From contig CM038917.1 in the NCBI GenBank assembly GCA_021904315.1, forward strand, positions 1,364,001 to 1,428,000: DNA of 64,000 nucleotides. Direction: 5' to 3'. Within the stretch, counting starts at the first letter, position 1; the number at the start of each line of letters is the position of its first letter. The position numbers and the translations under genes are program-made. Shown in pieces: positions 22,842 to 34,736 of the stretch. Source of the DNA: Sphagnum magellanicum. Taxonomy: Eukaryota > Streptophyta > Sphagnopsida > Sphagnales > Sphagnaceae. A model generated the notes under the pieces. The model had not been told where the DNA came from and ran no database searches. It saw only the letters and a list, made by a program, of their open reading frames with translations.

Positions 22842-23167
22842 CCAGTGTTGGGCAGTTCTTTAATTTTGTTATAACCTTCAGTTTCTGGTTATTGAAAAAA
22901 TTCCAAATCAGAGAACCTCTGGTTCTTGCTTTTTCTTTTAGAAATTCAGAATAATATAACTGCCAGTTCCAGGTTTTTGAAATTTCAAAGAAATGATGGG
23001 TTTTCTCAAAGAACTGGTGGTTTAGCTTAGGTTCTTTGATTGTCTTTAGACCCATAGTTTCGGGTCAAAACTGGTTCCTTGATTTGCTTTAGAACCATTG
23101 GTCAGGGTTCCATATACCTGACCCTTACTAGCAAGTTCTTTGAAAAAGAGAGAACCATCCAACACTA
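22842..23167. mobile_element. hAT-like MITE with 8-bp target site duplication
   Basis: The left end CAGTGTTGGGCAGTTCTTT and the right end, on the minus strand TAGTGTTGGATGGTTCTCT, are inverted repeats. The element is bordered on both sides by GTATCTAC (22834-22841 and 23168-23175), the 8-bp duplication expected of hAT transposition. It is 326 bp long, has no coding capacity, and contains several internal GGTTCT/AGAACC words. It inserted within 60 bp of the distal PFP polyadenylation signal. Confidence 0.8.
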
Positions 23168-23179
23168 GTATCTACTGTG

Positions 23180-26100
23180 TATTTCCCATTGCTTCCAAAA
23201 TGTCACAAATGTGACAGAAACTCAGGATGCAGGGTTTTTGTATATTAACAGGTCCAAAGTTTTGGGCAGATTAATATATACTTATCTACACCCACCCATA
23301 AGGAGCCAATGACACTGCTCTTCATGAAGAAGGCGATGGTCTGAGAATATGGTGTAGTCTTCATTTGGTCCCATATTCTGAGAAAGGTTCACTAAGTGTT
23401 ACTCTAAACTGAGAGTTCAGTCTCTTTGGGAACTTTTGTAGAACATTCCCTATTTTAACTGTTGCTGGTTTGAACTTGCCATAAGGAACAGAGCCATAAC
23501 ATGATGAGCAGCTTGTCTACAGCAGCTTGTGAGATTGCTTATAAATCTTCTTCCAAGTTTAACTAAGAGATTTGTGGAGATTAGCATATCAGCTAATCTG
23601 TCCTCTTATATGTTTTACTATCTCTATGTATCAAATAGTGACATGGGGCTCAATTTTAAGCATGGTGACCCAATTGAGTTCAAATCCTCTTTATGGCCTC
23701 ATGCCAAGTTGTTCTATTTGCACATGGATTCATTTGCTTAGCTTCAGGACTTGGTGCTCAACACACTTTTCGAGTGACACAGCTCATCTCTTGTTGCTCT
23801 TTTGATTGTTAATTTTGTTTGTCTTTCACTCATTTTGACAAAGGTAACTGGCAAGAGGTCCCTAGTTATCAAAAATAACAATAAGTTGGCAATAAGTTTG
23901 TGACTAGAAGCAAACCAAATTTTGGTTTGCTTGTATAAAACTTTAGATTTGTGACCCATGATGCCCGCCTTCAAATAGTTAGTTGTCACAAAAATTTGCA
24001 CATGATTGGCAAACATGAAGTTTGAAAGCAAAGTTTCTACATCAATCCTTGTCTCATATAGTCTTTTGCATCGTCTTGGCATGTTTTAAGTTTTGCTTGT
24101 TAAGTTTTGTTTCAAATATATAATGGCATTAACACCCAACATTCGAATTCAAAGCAAAACAAAAGAAATGTGTAGAATTTTAGATTATTCACAAAATCAG
24201 TACATGAATGATGATATATCATGTACATGGTAGTAGAAAGTAGCAACAAACATTGGAATTCAAACCAAAATAGATTTAGACATATTTTCTAATGACAATG
24301 ATAATTGGAGTTGGTATGGTGAGGCAAGTATAAGGTCCATTGTGCATTGTAATTCATTTGATAGTTTTGTATTTCATGTTAGGTAATCATGATGTGTTGG
24401 CCAATCTATGCTTTTCATATCTTGCATTTTCAATGAGTTATTTAGAAACATTTTTGATAACTTTGACCATGATGTTAAATCATGTTGATTAAATTTTTTT
24501 GTTCTCACGATATTTTGTTTAAATGCACACTACCTCCACCTCCAATTGTGTAGCAAAAAATGAACCCAAAATGCTTGTTAGTTGCATGTTGTTTAAGTCT
24601 AGTTGGGCCACCTTGGCAAATGCTTCAACATCTTTTCAAAACTACTCCTTAATGTCAATCAAAGTTTGATGGTAGTGTTTGACATCCTTAATGAAATTTA
24701 AGCATTCTTTTTCCACCTCAGTTGTCCTTGTTTTTGCTTCCACTAATGCTTCTTGTTTTAAGTAGCCTCACATTTAAAGACCTCAATCCTTCTTTGCATT
24801 GTGCTTAATACACTCCAACTCCACCTCATGTAATGTGGCTTGCTTATCCCCAATTCCCCTTGCAATGCTTCAAAGGCATGTTTTACAATCTCAACCTTTT
24901 AAATTCACCTCCCCAAAATATAAATGTGGCCTCAATACGTTTGCCCCCTTTGTGAGCCATGTTTGGTGCACTTTTCGATCAAATAGATCATATGATTTTT
25001 CAACCATAGCCTCCAAGTTTGCCTCCATTTGCTTTTGGGCCCTTAGGTCTCCAACCATGGCTTCATTTATGTTTTAGCTTAATAAAAATGTTGGCCCGCA
25101 TGGATGCATGGGACTTTGCTCCCATGGGTGTTCAATAATTCAGTCAATGACTATGAGAGTTGGAGCTCAAATGCTATGTGGTTCCATGATCACGATCAAT
25201 GAGGCTACCTTTGACCTTGGTGATATTGGTTAAAAATTAATTAGGAGGATGTGATAGAGCCACTTGTGCCCATTATGGAAGCATAATGGTCCTTCGATTT
25301 CATGGAGTGGTCCTTTGACCACATTAAATGGTTTTCCAATCGACTTGAACTATAAGTGCCACCTCTACATACACCATTTGTGCCATAATCAAAGGCTTTT
25401 TTTTTGCAAATATTGGGCTCCATGTAGTTGTCATGTGCATTTCTAACATGCATGCCTTCATTTGTTCATGTTGGTAATATGTAAATTGGGCGACATTATT
25501 TTTGCGATGGGTTTCATGTTGCGCCATTAGCCATTTTTTGTCAATGTGGTAGCACTACACATAGTTGGAACACGATGTGTATGTCCATTGCTGTGTTTTT
25601 CCGTCCATCATTTGTTAACATAATTGAAAGTTCTACGTCAATCCCCATTGTTTGTCATGTCACCTTGTTAACAATCCACCTATGTTAATTTAATGGGTGT
25701 TAGGATCCTTTAAACATGTGCAAAATCTCATGTGTTTCAAATCTTCCAAGTCCACTTAAAGTTATTAAAGTTGAATAATAATGCAATAGGGATTGGGGTC
25801 TTTTAAAGTTTCAATAATGAAGTCCATCCACACAATTGTTTTCACAAGTGGCATTGTGAATTTCACCACCTTCCAAAAAGGTCCCAATTTTTTTTTAATG
25901 TGTGGCACTAATTGCCTAAGGGGGACATTAGTAAAAAAAAGTAAAAAAGATGTGAGTAAAAATATAAGGTGCAATATATTAGTTGTTAAGTAAAAAAATT
26001 AGTTAATTAATTAAAAATAGGGTACATTTTATTAAAATAATCAATTTAATTATAATATAAGCTATGTAATAATATGAAATAATGGATTATAATTAATGTA

Positions 26101-26300
26101 AGGTGGCTTTAATATGTATATATTAGAAAATTAAATAATAATAGGGTGATAAAAAATAAGTTGGACAATCATTTAATAGCCCCCCTAAAAATGGTCATTT
26201 GATGCATGTAGATCACAAATTTTACACTAAGTGTCCCCTTCAGGACCGATTGTCATAAACAAAGATAATTGACACACTCCCAAGCTCTTTAATGGACTCA
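23180..26300. other. Intergenic, AT-rich, no gene recognised
   Basis: Near 23470-23510 a segment (TTTGAACTTGCCATAAGG, GAGCCATAACATGATG) resembles text near 40770-40850, so it is a piece of a dispersed repeat. Short frames around 23529-24082 and 24799-25453 have no recognisable content. Confidence 0.5.
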
Positions 26301-27180
26301 AAGGTGAGTCCAAATTGAAAACAACGGAAGAGTAAAGAGTCAGGGCACATACCCTGGCTCGCAGCACTTTGAAGGGTAGAAGGGCGTGCTGGCGCTCCAG
26401 GATGAGACTAGGAAAAGTGACAAGCATCAACTATTCACATAGACTTGCATAAAACCAACACAAGGTGGTTAATGCCTAGTTGGAGCACTTTTGGTGCCAG
26501 AACAAACCGCGGGCAAACTCGGACTCACAAGACTCACCACGGCCCGGACTTGGGGGAAGCCACCACCTTCCCCCTTATAGTATATTTTGTGCCTCTCCAC
26601 GAGGCCCACATCCAAATGGCTTTTTGTCCTGGGACTCCCAAATTGGAGTCTCGAAATTGTCAAAGTTGGGACTCATGCAACTTTGGGGCCCCATAACTTT
26701 GTGTACAAACCTTCAATTGAGATGAAGTCTGAAATAAAGTTGTAGCCCTCATTGAGAGCTTTCCAATGATATGTCGTACGTCACCTGCACGCAAGGAAAT
26801 CGGGTCAATTCTTGATTTTTAATGGTCGGAAGTCAAACTGCCAATTTGACTTCCGACCCTTCTTTTGGCCATAACTTGTCTTTCAGATGTCCAAATGGGT
26901 CATGCGAGCCCATATTAAACATTCAAGTTTCAATAGATTTCCAATGGTATAAAGAACTCTTTGAGCCATTGGGTTTTGACCCTTGCAACCACTCTCTGAA
27001 CATTCAGGAGTCCATTGGGACTCCAACTCCCAAACTGGAAGCTCCTTTGGAAGTTCCTTTGGAAGTGTGGGGGTTCATTCCCTCACACTTTCCTTCACTC
27101 CTGGGCTTCCCTTTTGGCTCAAAACTTTGCAAGCCCTTGCTCTGATCACGAGCCCAAGGCTAGGGTTGCAGCAATAATCT
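26300..27180. repeat. GC-richer island, possible LTR remnant
   Basis: Base composition rises sharply against the AT-rich flanks. The segment near 26520-26580 (GACTCACAAGACTCACC, CCACCACCTTCCCCCTTATA) resembles text near 62690-62760 (ACTCGTGAGCCAGAAC, CACCACCTTCCTCCCTATAA). The two therefore share an origin, perhaps a long terminal repeat. No paired copy or coding domain was found beside either. Confidence 0.35.
26824..26858. other. Perfect 14-bp hairpin
   Basis: GGTCGGAAGTCAAA (26824-26837) and TTTGACTTCCGACC (26845-26858) are exact reverse complements separated by seven bases. It lies in the GC-richer island. Its role is unknown; it may be a relic of an inverted repeat. Confidence 0.7.
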
Positions 27181-27239
27181 TCACACTTTGGACAAAAAAA
27201 TATTAACAATAAACCAAATGTGAACTTATAATGGACCCA

Positions 27240-28760
27240 CCCACTTCAAACAACACAAGTGTGGGCCCAAATTAGTTTCGATTGCCATTAATTGCCCAAA
27301 ATGGTGAATTTTGGCCTCAACCATGGATGATCATTGAGATTTCATGGTGACCAAAACAACTCAATCACCATTTAATGGTTAGGACATCAAAGGCACACCA
27401 AGCTATCCAATGGTGATCAAAATAAATTTAGTTGCTTTCTATTGATTAGACCAAATCCAATGGCAACCAAACTTATTTTGTTTACCATCTTCAACCTTAA
27501 ACCCACTCCAAGGTGATCAAAATCAAGTTTGGTTAGCATCAAGCGGCCAGAATCAATTTGCATCACCATTAGGCAATCAAAATCTCCTTGATTCATTAAA
27601 CATTAGGTTGTTCAATGGTGATTGAAATTGATTTTAGTTGCCATTTTTTGGATATAACAAGTTTGAAAACAAAATTTGAAAACTTTCTTCTTTGACATGT
27701 ATGGCTTGGATTGTTTTTTAATAATCAATGACATACATTTGATAGAAAGTGTTCACTCTTTGTAACATTTTGGGCTATCCTTGTGTTTTAGGCATAGTCA
27801 TTTATGTCAAGTAATGAAGATGAGAGCATGAAAGGAGACCGAACCAAACTAAACATTGTACTTGATGAGGATCATAATTAAGATGACAACACCATCATTA
27901 CATGGGATTACAAGGGAGTGGATGTTAGGTATTTCCCATGTTGGCATGGATGGAAGGAGAGTATCATGTGAATATCATTTAATTACTAAAACATTTGTTC
28001 TACAAGGAAATCCCATTGACCTTGTATGTAAGTAACAAACAAGTTGTGGAAAAGGAGTAAATGTGTGTAGCCTAGGATTATAAGGGTGAAAATGTCATAT
28101 TATCTACCATGTGCATTTGGAAGATATGTTTTGGATGTTGTCAATATGTTGGAAAATTATTTATACAAGGACATCCCTAGGGAACTTCATGTTTATGACA
28201 CATAAATATGAAGAATGTCCACAATAGAAGTGCATACTTTTCTAAATAAAGAATATTGGTGTTCCCCCACAAGTTGATATAAAAAGTTGTACACCTTATG
28301 TATGATTTTTTTTTCAAATGTTACTTCTTTGAACATTTGGAAATTATCATGGGTGATTTTCACATATTTAACCATTTTCCAGATTTTGAAAAATGAATCC
28401 CCACCCGCTCGCCATTCCCTTTAAAAAAGAGGGAAAAAGAAGAAGGGGAAAAAAAGGCTTTCATGGCAATCAAAACTAAATATCTCGATTTAGTTGCCAT
28501 TGGACAATGTCGAAACATTTGGTCACCATTGGATGGTTGTGGTGTCATTTCAATCTTTGCACCTTTCCATTGTTAAGTCACCATCAAATGGCTATGATAG
28601 TTTTGGTTGCCATTAGATGCCCTTGATAATTTTTGGTCACCAATTGTCTAGATGTAGCAATTGTTGAATGTGCATATGATTGTCTGATGGCAACCAAAAA
28701 TTGTGACGATTGTCTATTGGTGACCAAATCAAGACTATCTCCTTGAGATTATATGAGGTG
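27240..28760. repeat. Two arrays of TTGGTSACCAA-like motifs flanking about 800 bp
   Basis: Between 27240-27660 and again 28460-28740 the words TGGTGACCAA, TTGGTTGCCATT, ATGGCAACCAAA and TTGGTCACCA recur in both orientations every 20-50 bp. The central part, about 27670-28450, lacks them. The arrangement resembles the subterminal regions of a DNA transposon, but terminal repeats and coding sequence were not found. Confidence 0.45.
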
Positions 28761-31300
28761 AAAAAATATTGTTTCATTTTTATGTTGCCTCCTTTCCCTT
28801 TGTATTTTGTGTCTTTGGTTGTACACTTACAATCATTGTGTAGAACTTCAAAATGACCTCAACAAGCTAAAACCTCGGATATGTGGGGGGTTTTGTTGGG
28901 TTTTTTGCAAAAAATTGGAAAACCTTAAACCTTGACCTTTTGAAACTTTAGTTGTTCTTAACAAATAGTGTTTGGAAGGTTTTTAATTTTTTTGGCATTT
29001 GAGATTACAATGATGTTGTCAACCAACCTTCAAGGGGACAATTTGACATTAAATCCCTAAACTCTTTATTTCAGACATTGGGTTATTGCTGGAAGGCCTC
29101 TTAATGTGCCATCACAACCATGTAGAAATCAAAGGGCATTAGAAATATCCAAGGGTGAGAGCATTTCATCCATCCATTTTCTAAAGCAAGAAAGGTTTGC
29201 AATAGATGACCTTAAATGGATTGTCACATGATGATTTTAGGAATTTGTTTGAGAATTTTTCAAAGAGCATATGATGGTTTATTTCAACTTTGCTTTTGTA
29301 AATAAGCAAACATATGACCTAGATAAATACAAACAACTCATAGAATCAAAGTTTTTAGTGGAACAAAAAATTCCCTATAATAAATACATGGACCCGCATA
29401 ATTTTCTAGGGTTTTTGGAATGGCTTCAATGTAAGGTTTTAAATGTGACATCAAATTTGATGTAATGGTTTGAAATCTTTTATCTAACAAAGGACAAGGT
29501 AAATTGGACTATGGAAGTGGTGGAATTGTGGGATAAGATGGCATGGTGGGCCAAATTTAACAAAAGTTTTTTGAAAAAGAAAGCATCATTAACACCATGG
29601 ATGAAAGAAGGGGCTTGATTTTTTTTTCCCAAATAGGAAGTTAAGGCATCCTATGGATTTCAAACATTTGACAAATTTGCTCCTCTTCTTAGGTCAAGAT
29701 AATTAAGATGGTTATGGTGTGATGCATAATGTGTAGATTGAAAGGTTCAATTGCATCCCAAACACCATTGAGTTGGCAAGGAAGACACCCAAAAAAAATG
29801 ATAAATGAGAAATGCATAAACAACATTCGGTAAAAATGTTAACTTGTTGAACATCCAGATGTCGTCAAGTTTCTTGCCATCCATTCAAAAACCATGGAGG
29901 CTTGCACATTGTGATGAAATGGGGCATGTTTTTTTAAAAACTTGGATTGCAAGATGAAATATTCAATGGACAATAAAATATCAATGTAATAAGAGGGGTT
30001 CAATATGGAAAGGCGACAACTTATCACCTTTAGGAAAAATCATGTGAAGATGGAATGGACATTCATGAACATCATGAATGTAATACACCATGAGTGAGAT
30101 TTTGCACAATGATGTTGAAAGATAATATCATGTTGCATTTTCCACTTGACAAACTAGATGTTGTGTACATTGGCGTGTGTGATTGGGGTGAAGTTAGATG
30201 CATGCAAAAGGTGATTCCATTTCTATATGCTTTTGCTAAGGAGGAGGATGTCATTAATGCTAGAAAAATGCATTGATGGGTGGCCCTATAACTTTTTCTG
30301 TTCATGGTGAGTTTAAAACTATGAATTCTTTTTAGTGTATGGTAAAATGACACTAGATAACTCTAAAGTCTAAAGCACATTTGGTGGGCAAGCTTGCAAA
30401 TGTCATATAGGGTGAAGATTGAGATGCATAATATTTTTTGGACAATTCAACCAAGATGTCATTTGGTAAGGTGATTCATAATATGTAGAAGGTGATTTTA
30501 GAGGCATGAAGACCCATTCAACATGCCGTGTGCACATTGATGGGGCTTTCATACAATTGGATTCCATTTGAAGGATGTTAACAAAGGTAGCCATAGATTG
30601 TTTATAAGTTGTGCATATGAAATTTGGTGTAGTTTGTATGATTTGTTGGAATTGACATGTTTTTGACTTGTTGAATTTATAACGTCAAGTTTTGTTAAAG
30701 AATCAATTTGTGATGTTATGTGTAATTATCCTTGAAATTTGAATAGTACTAGGTTCTTCATTGAAGACAATAAAAATTTCACAAGTTTTAGTTTACTTGC
30801 ATTAATATTATGATTTTCCTTGTGCACATGCTATTATGTTAAGGGCATAAGTAGCATACATCCCATCATTTCATGTCCCCTAACTATTTCCTTGTTGATA
30901 TTTTGACATGTTGGAAAATCCATGTGTCCATGTCAAGATACAAAATGCTTTGATAAAAGGTCATGAACATCAAATAATGGAACAAAATCAAGAAATATTG
31001 ATTTGAATTAATTTTTTTTGGCTACACAAATGGAAGCCATTCATTGGTTTTTTTCAATTTTTTGGTGTTGAAATTTTGGCAAAATGTAACCAAAATATGG
31101 AAAATGAAATTGAATTTACACATGAAATTTTCCTTAACTTTCTCAAAATTTTGGTCTAAAAAATGAAATTTCACTCAAAAAACTATGTTAGTTTATTTTA
31201 TGTCACCATAATTTGATTGTTGATTATTGTGTGATGATTGAAATTGTTGATGATCGTAGTAGGTTTTGGTTACCAATAAACTCTGGTGATTCAACATTGT
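28761..31300. other. Intergenic with unrecognised broken frames
   Basis: A frame from 29271 (MMVYFNFAFVNKQTYDLDKY and following, 64 codons) continues past a stop toward 29600 with coherent composition (WFEIFYLTKDKVNWTMEVVELW), which suggests a decayed coding sequence. I cannot assign it to a family. The frame at 30094-30276 is likewise unassigned. Confidence 0.3.
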
Positions 31301-31309
31301 TTCAATTAC

Positions 31310-31730
31310 CTTCCATTCTATATCATTCTTAGTTATTCTAAGATATTCCACCTTAAAGTAGATTATAAAATATTTTATCTTAAGATATTTTCAATTAATT
31401 TAAGCTATTCCACCTTAGGTTATTTTAGGTTGTTTTATCTTAAATTATTCTCAACTATTCTAGGTTATTCCACCTTTAGTTATTTTAGGGTATTCTTGGC
31501 TATTTTAGGCTATACTACCTTAAGATATTATCAATTATTTTACCTTAGTCCACCTTAAAATATTTCAAGTTATTCCACCTTAAGCTATTTTAGATTATTT
31601 TTTGTTATTCGACTTAGGTTATTTTTGGCTATTCTAAGTTAATCCACCTTAGGTTATTTTAGACTATTCCACCTTAGGATATTTTTGATTATTTTAGGTT
31701 ATTTTAACCTAGGTTGTTCTATTTTGGTTA
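31310..31730. repeat. AT-rich minisatellite, TATTCCACCTTA motif
   Basis: TATTCCACCTTA or a one- or two-base variant starts near 31344, 31406, 31466, 31511, 31571, 31640 and 31665, each followed by TTATTTTAG-like text. Spacing varies between about 25 and 70 bp, so the array is degenerate. Confidence 0.65.
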
Positions 31731-34700
31731 TAACACAAAATTAACAAAAAATAATAATGCACAAACTATAATGGGTAAAAAGCTTATTTATAAATAACTA
31801 TTACATTGAAGTGGTGTTTCATTCTATATAAATTAGAAATGAAATCAAACCACTAAATCCAACAATCCCATTTGTTTGGGAAAAATATATTCACACTTAA
31901 ACATAACCCTATTATGTTGAGAATTGAAATGGTGGTTTCTTTCTACTTTCTCCATCGGTCCTCTAAAATTTCACAAACCTACCAAAAATATTATACATTT
32001 AATTACTTTTTCATTCAAGATAACCAAGAAACATATTAATATCACCAATTTTAATAATTTCATTAGCCATAACATATTTTCAAGTCACACTTAAAACACA
32101 TATTATTGTACATTTGCAACTACAATTTGTAGTCACAATTCAAGTTGAATAAGACACCATGCAATGTTCAATTAGTTATGAATCACATTACTAGTTGCAA
32201 AAACAACTAAGTTTTCATTATTATTGTATGCCACTAGCTGTTAAATGATATGATTACATTTTTCATTTTTATTTTCTTGCAAACTAACAATAGTGACAAG
32301 TCATAATTGCTTATACAACTTAAAACCAAATTTTATAATCACATATGCAATTTTAAATTGTTTTTACGTGGTGCCATTGAAGATAATTGCATTGATAATC
32401 ACAAGAATAATGATTTGGACACAAGTTCCAAATAATACATGGGTTGGTATAGACATGATTTCTTATAGTGTCCACCATTTGTTCATTTAATTTTTTTACT
32501 ATTCTTGATGGGTAGTAATTTGGTTGTTAAGGCATTCATTTTTGCCTTTTAATAACTCCATGCAAACCCTATGAATGTGTTGATTTTATACTTCAGTTTT
32601 GAATCCAAGGTTTGGGGAAAAACCTCATCTAACTCCTATAACCAAAGCACCTCCTTTGTACAAGGGATTAAAATTTATAGCCAAGTTAGAAGTAGTAGGG
32701 TGCCATTTAGTAAAGGAATACTAGGACTTGTGTTTCTAGGGTAGGGACTTTGCATTTGGGCTTTCTTGTATTTCAGGTTGTCATGTTTTTTTTAAAAGAA
32801 CTTTTCGATTGGGGAGTTGCAAAAACCAATTTGCCACAGGTTCCTTTTTAGTAAACCCCAAACGATAAAAAATGATTGGTCTATGTGGTGATCCTAATTT
32901 TGTATCTTCGGTATGCAAAACATTCAATTCCTTGCTTTTGCCTTGGAATGTGAAAATTTTCTTGCATATTTTCTTCAATAACTAACACCCCTTTCAAATA
33001 TTATTTTTTGATTGATAAAAGTTAGGGATACTTTTTATTTAAATATTTGATTTTGGTCTTATTGCTTCCTTCAAAACTTGATCCTTTGTTCGGTTGTTCA
33101 AATGGGTGGACATTAACTGGGAATTAATGACAATGCAACATTTTCAGCACCTATGTAGACCAAATTCAACGCTCTTATATTGCCCATTGTGGATTTTCCT
33201 CACAATGCCGAATAGGTTTCACAACACAATGATGGCCTAGTTAACTAAATTTTTTTTTGGTGTGGTAGATGCAGTACATCAAAGCTTGGTGCAATAAGTT
33301 GTTAGATGCTTGAATTAGAGAACCTACATTACTGTGGTAATTCTTACGGGGGTTGATTTGGGAAAAACTGCAACTTGGAAGTCTTTCCTTCTCATTGTAA
33401 GATTCTTCTGTTGCAATTTCAGTACATTCAGTAAGCCATTGTTCCTTTCATCTCCTGTTGCAAGTCTTTATGCCCAACTTTGATAATTGAGCACATGTGT
33501 GATTTTTCAAGTGAGAAAGCAGTGAATACTTTGAGAAACAAGAATGAAATAATGATGAAATCACTTTTGTTTTTAAGTTGTCATTCTAGAACAGTTTTGG
33601 CAAAAGATGTGACAACCCTTGTTTGTTGTTGAAACACTGTGTTCCTTCGGTGCCAAATTGTCGTTTGGAAAGAAATGAAAGTAACTTCTGGTCTGCTGTG
33701 TGTAAATTTTTCACCCTGAACAAAACCTTAAAACAGCCTACAAAACATTAAATTTGAACTCAAAAGACCTTTCTTTAGTCTTAGAATGACATATTTGTAA
33801 TGAGTAGAAGCAACCAAACTTGTGAGTTGTTACCAGCATTGGTCGTGTGTCAACTTTTAAGCATACCAGCCTGGTCACGGTATTGAGCACTTTTACAAAT
33901 TCTTATGTGGCCTGATCGTGATATTGGCTCCTTCAAAAATAATTCACATTAGCCTATTCCTCATGTTAGGTGAAAAATTGATTGCACACAAAATAAATTG
34001 TGACATGTAACACGTGTGTGACGTAAACTTTGTGGTTTCATCCATTATAATTTACAATATGTGATGTTTATTGTGGCATATATTGCATTAAATTGACAAT
34101 TTGACAAACCTTAATATGGCAATCATTAAGATTCATCACTTGTGCTATGTCACAAAATTGAAAATTCAAAAAACACTGGTACTAAACTGATTGCCAGTCC
34201 CGCTGCATCACAAAATTGGAAAAAGAGAGAAAAGAAACCATAGGTACTAGGTTATCAGAGTTTTTTTTTTGTTTTTCAATGTTGTGATATTGAACATTTG
34301 GCAAAATTTCCCAAAAATTAGCGACACTAGTCCAATTTACATTAGAAAAACACTTGTCCAAACTTTTCCCAAAATTTTCTGGGAAAAACAACAGAAGTTT
34401 CTGGAAAAAAGCACACTAATACTATGCTGTAGTAGGGTTTTTTTTTGTTTTGGCAAGTTTTCAAAACTGTGCAGCAAAAAGAAATTCCACTGCAACTCAT
34501 ACAAAGGATTTTTGTGAATAAATTGCAGGAACATTGCCAGATGTTGAGGATTTTTTTGGAAATCGCCAAAAAAAAAAGCGCGATACGTGAATTTTCTATT
34601 TTCCTCTCTGACTTGTAGCCAGATTTGGCTAATTCCTCTTGTGGATGATCACAGGCGCGTGGCTACATGACAAACCCTGCTGGCACTAAAAGCTGGAGAT

Positions 34701-34736
34701 TAGGGCTGTAGTATAGACAATGGGAATTTTCAGTAG
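31731..34736. other. Intergenic, no gene recognised
   Basis: AT-rich sequence. Frames between 32293 and 34569 are short and without known motifs. The last few hundred bases lie downstream of the bHLH gene and may include its 3' untranslated region. Confidence 0.5.
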
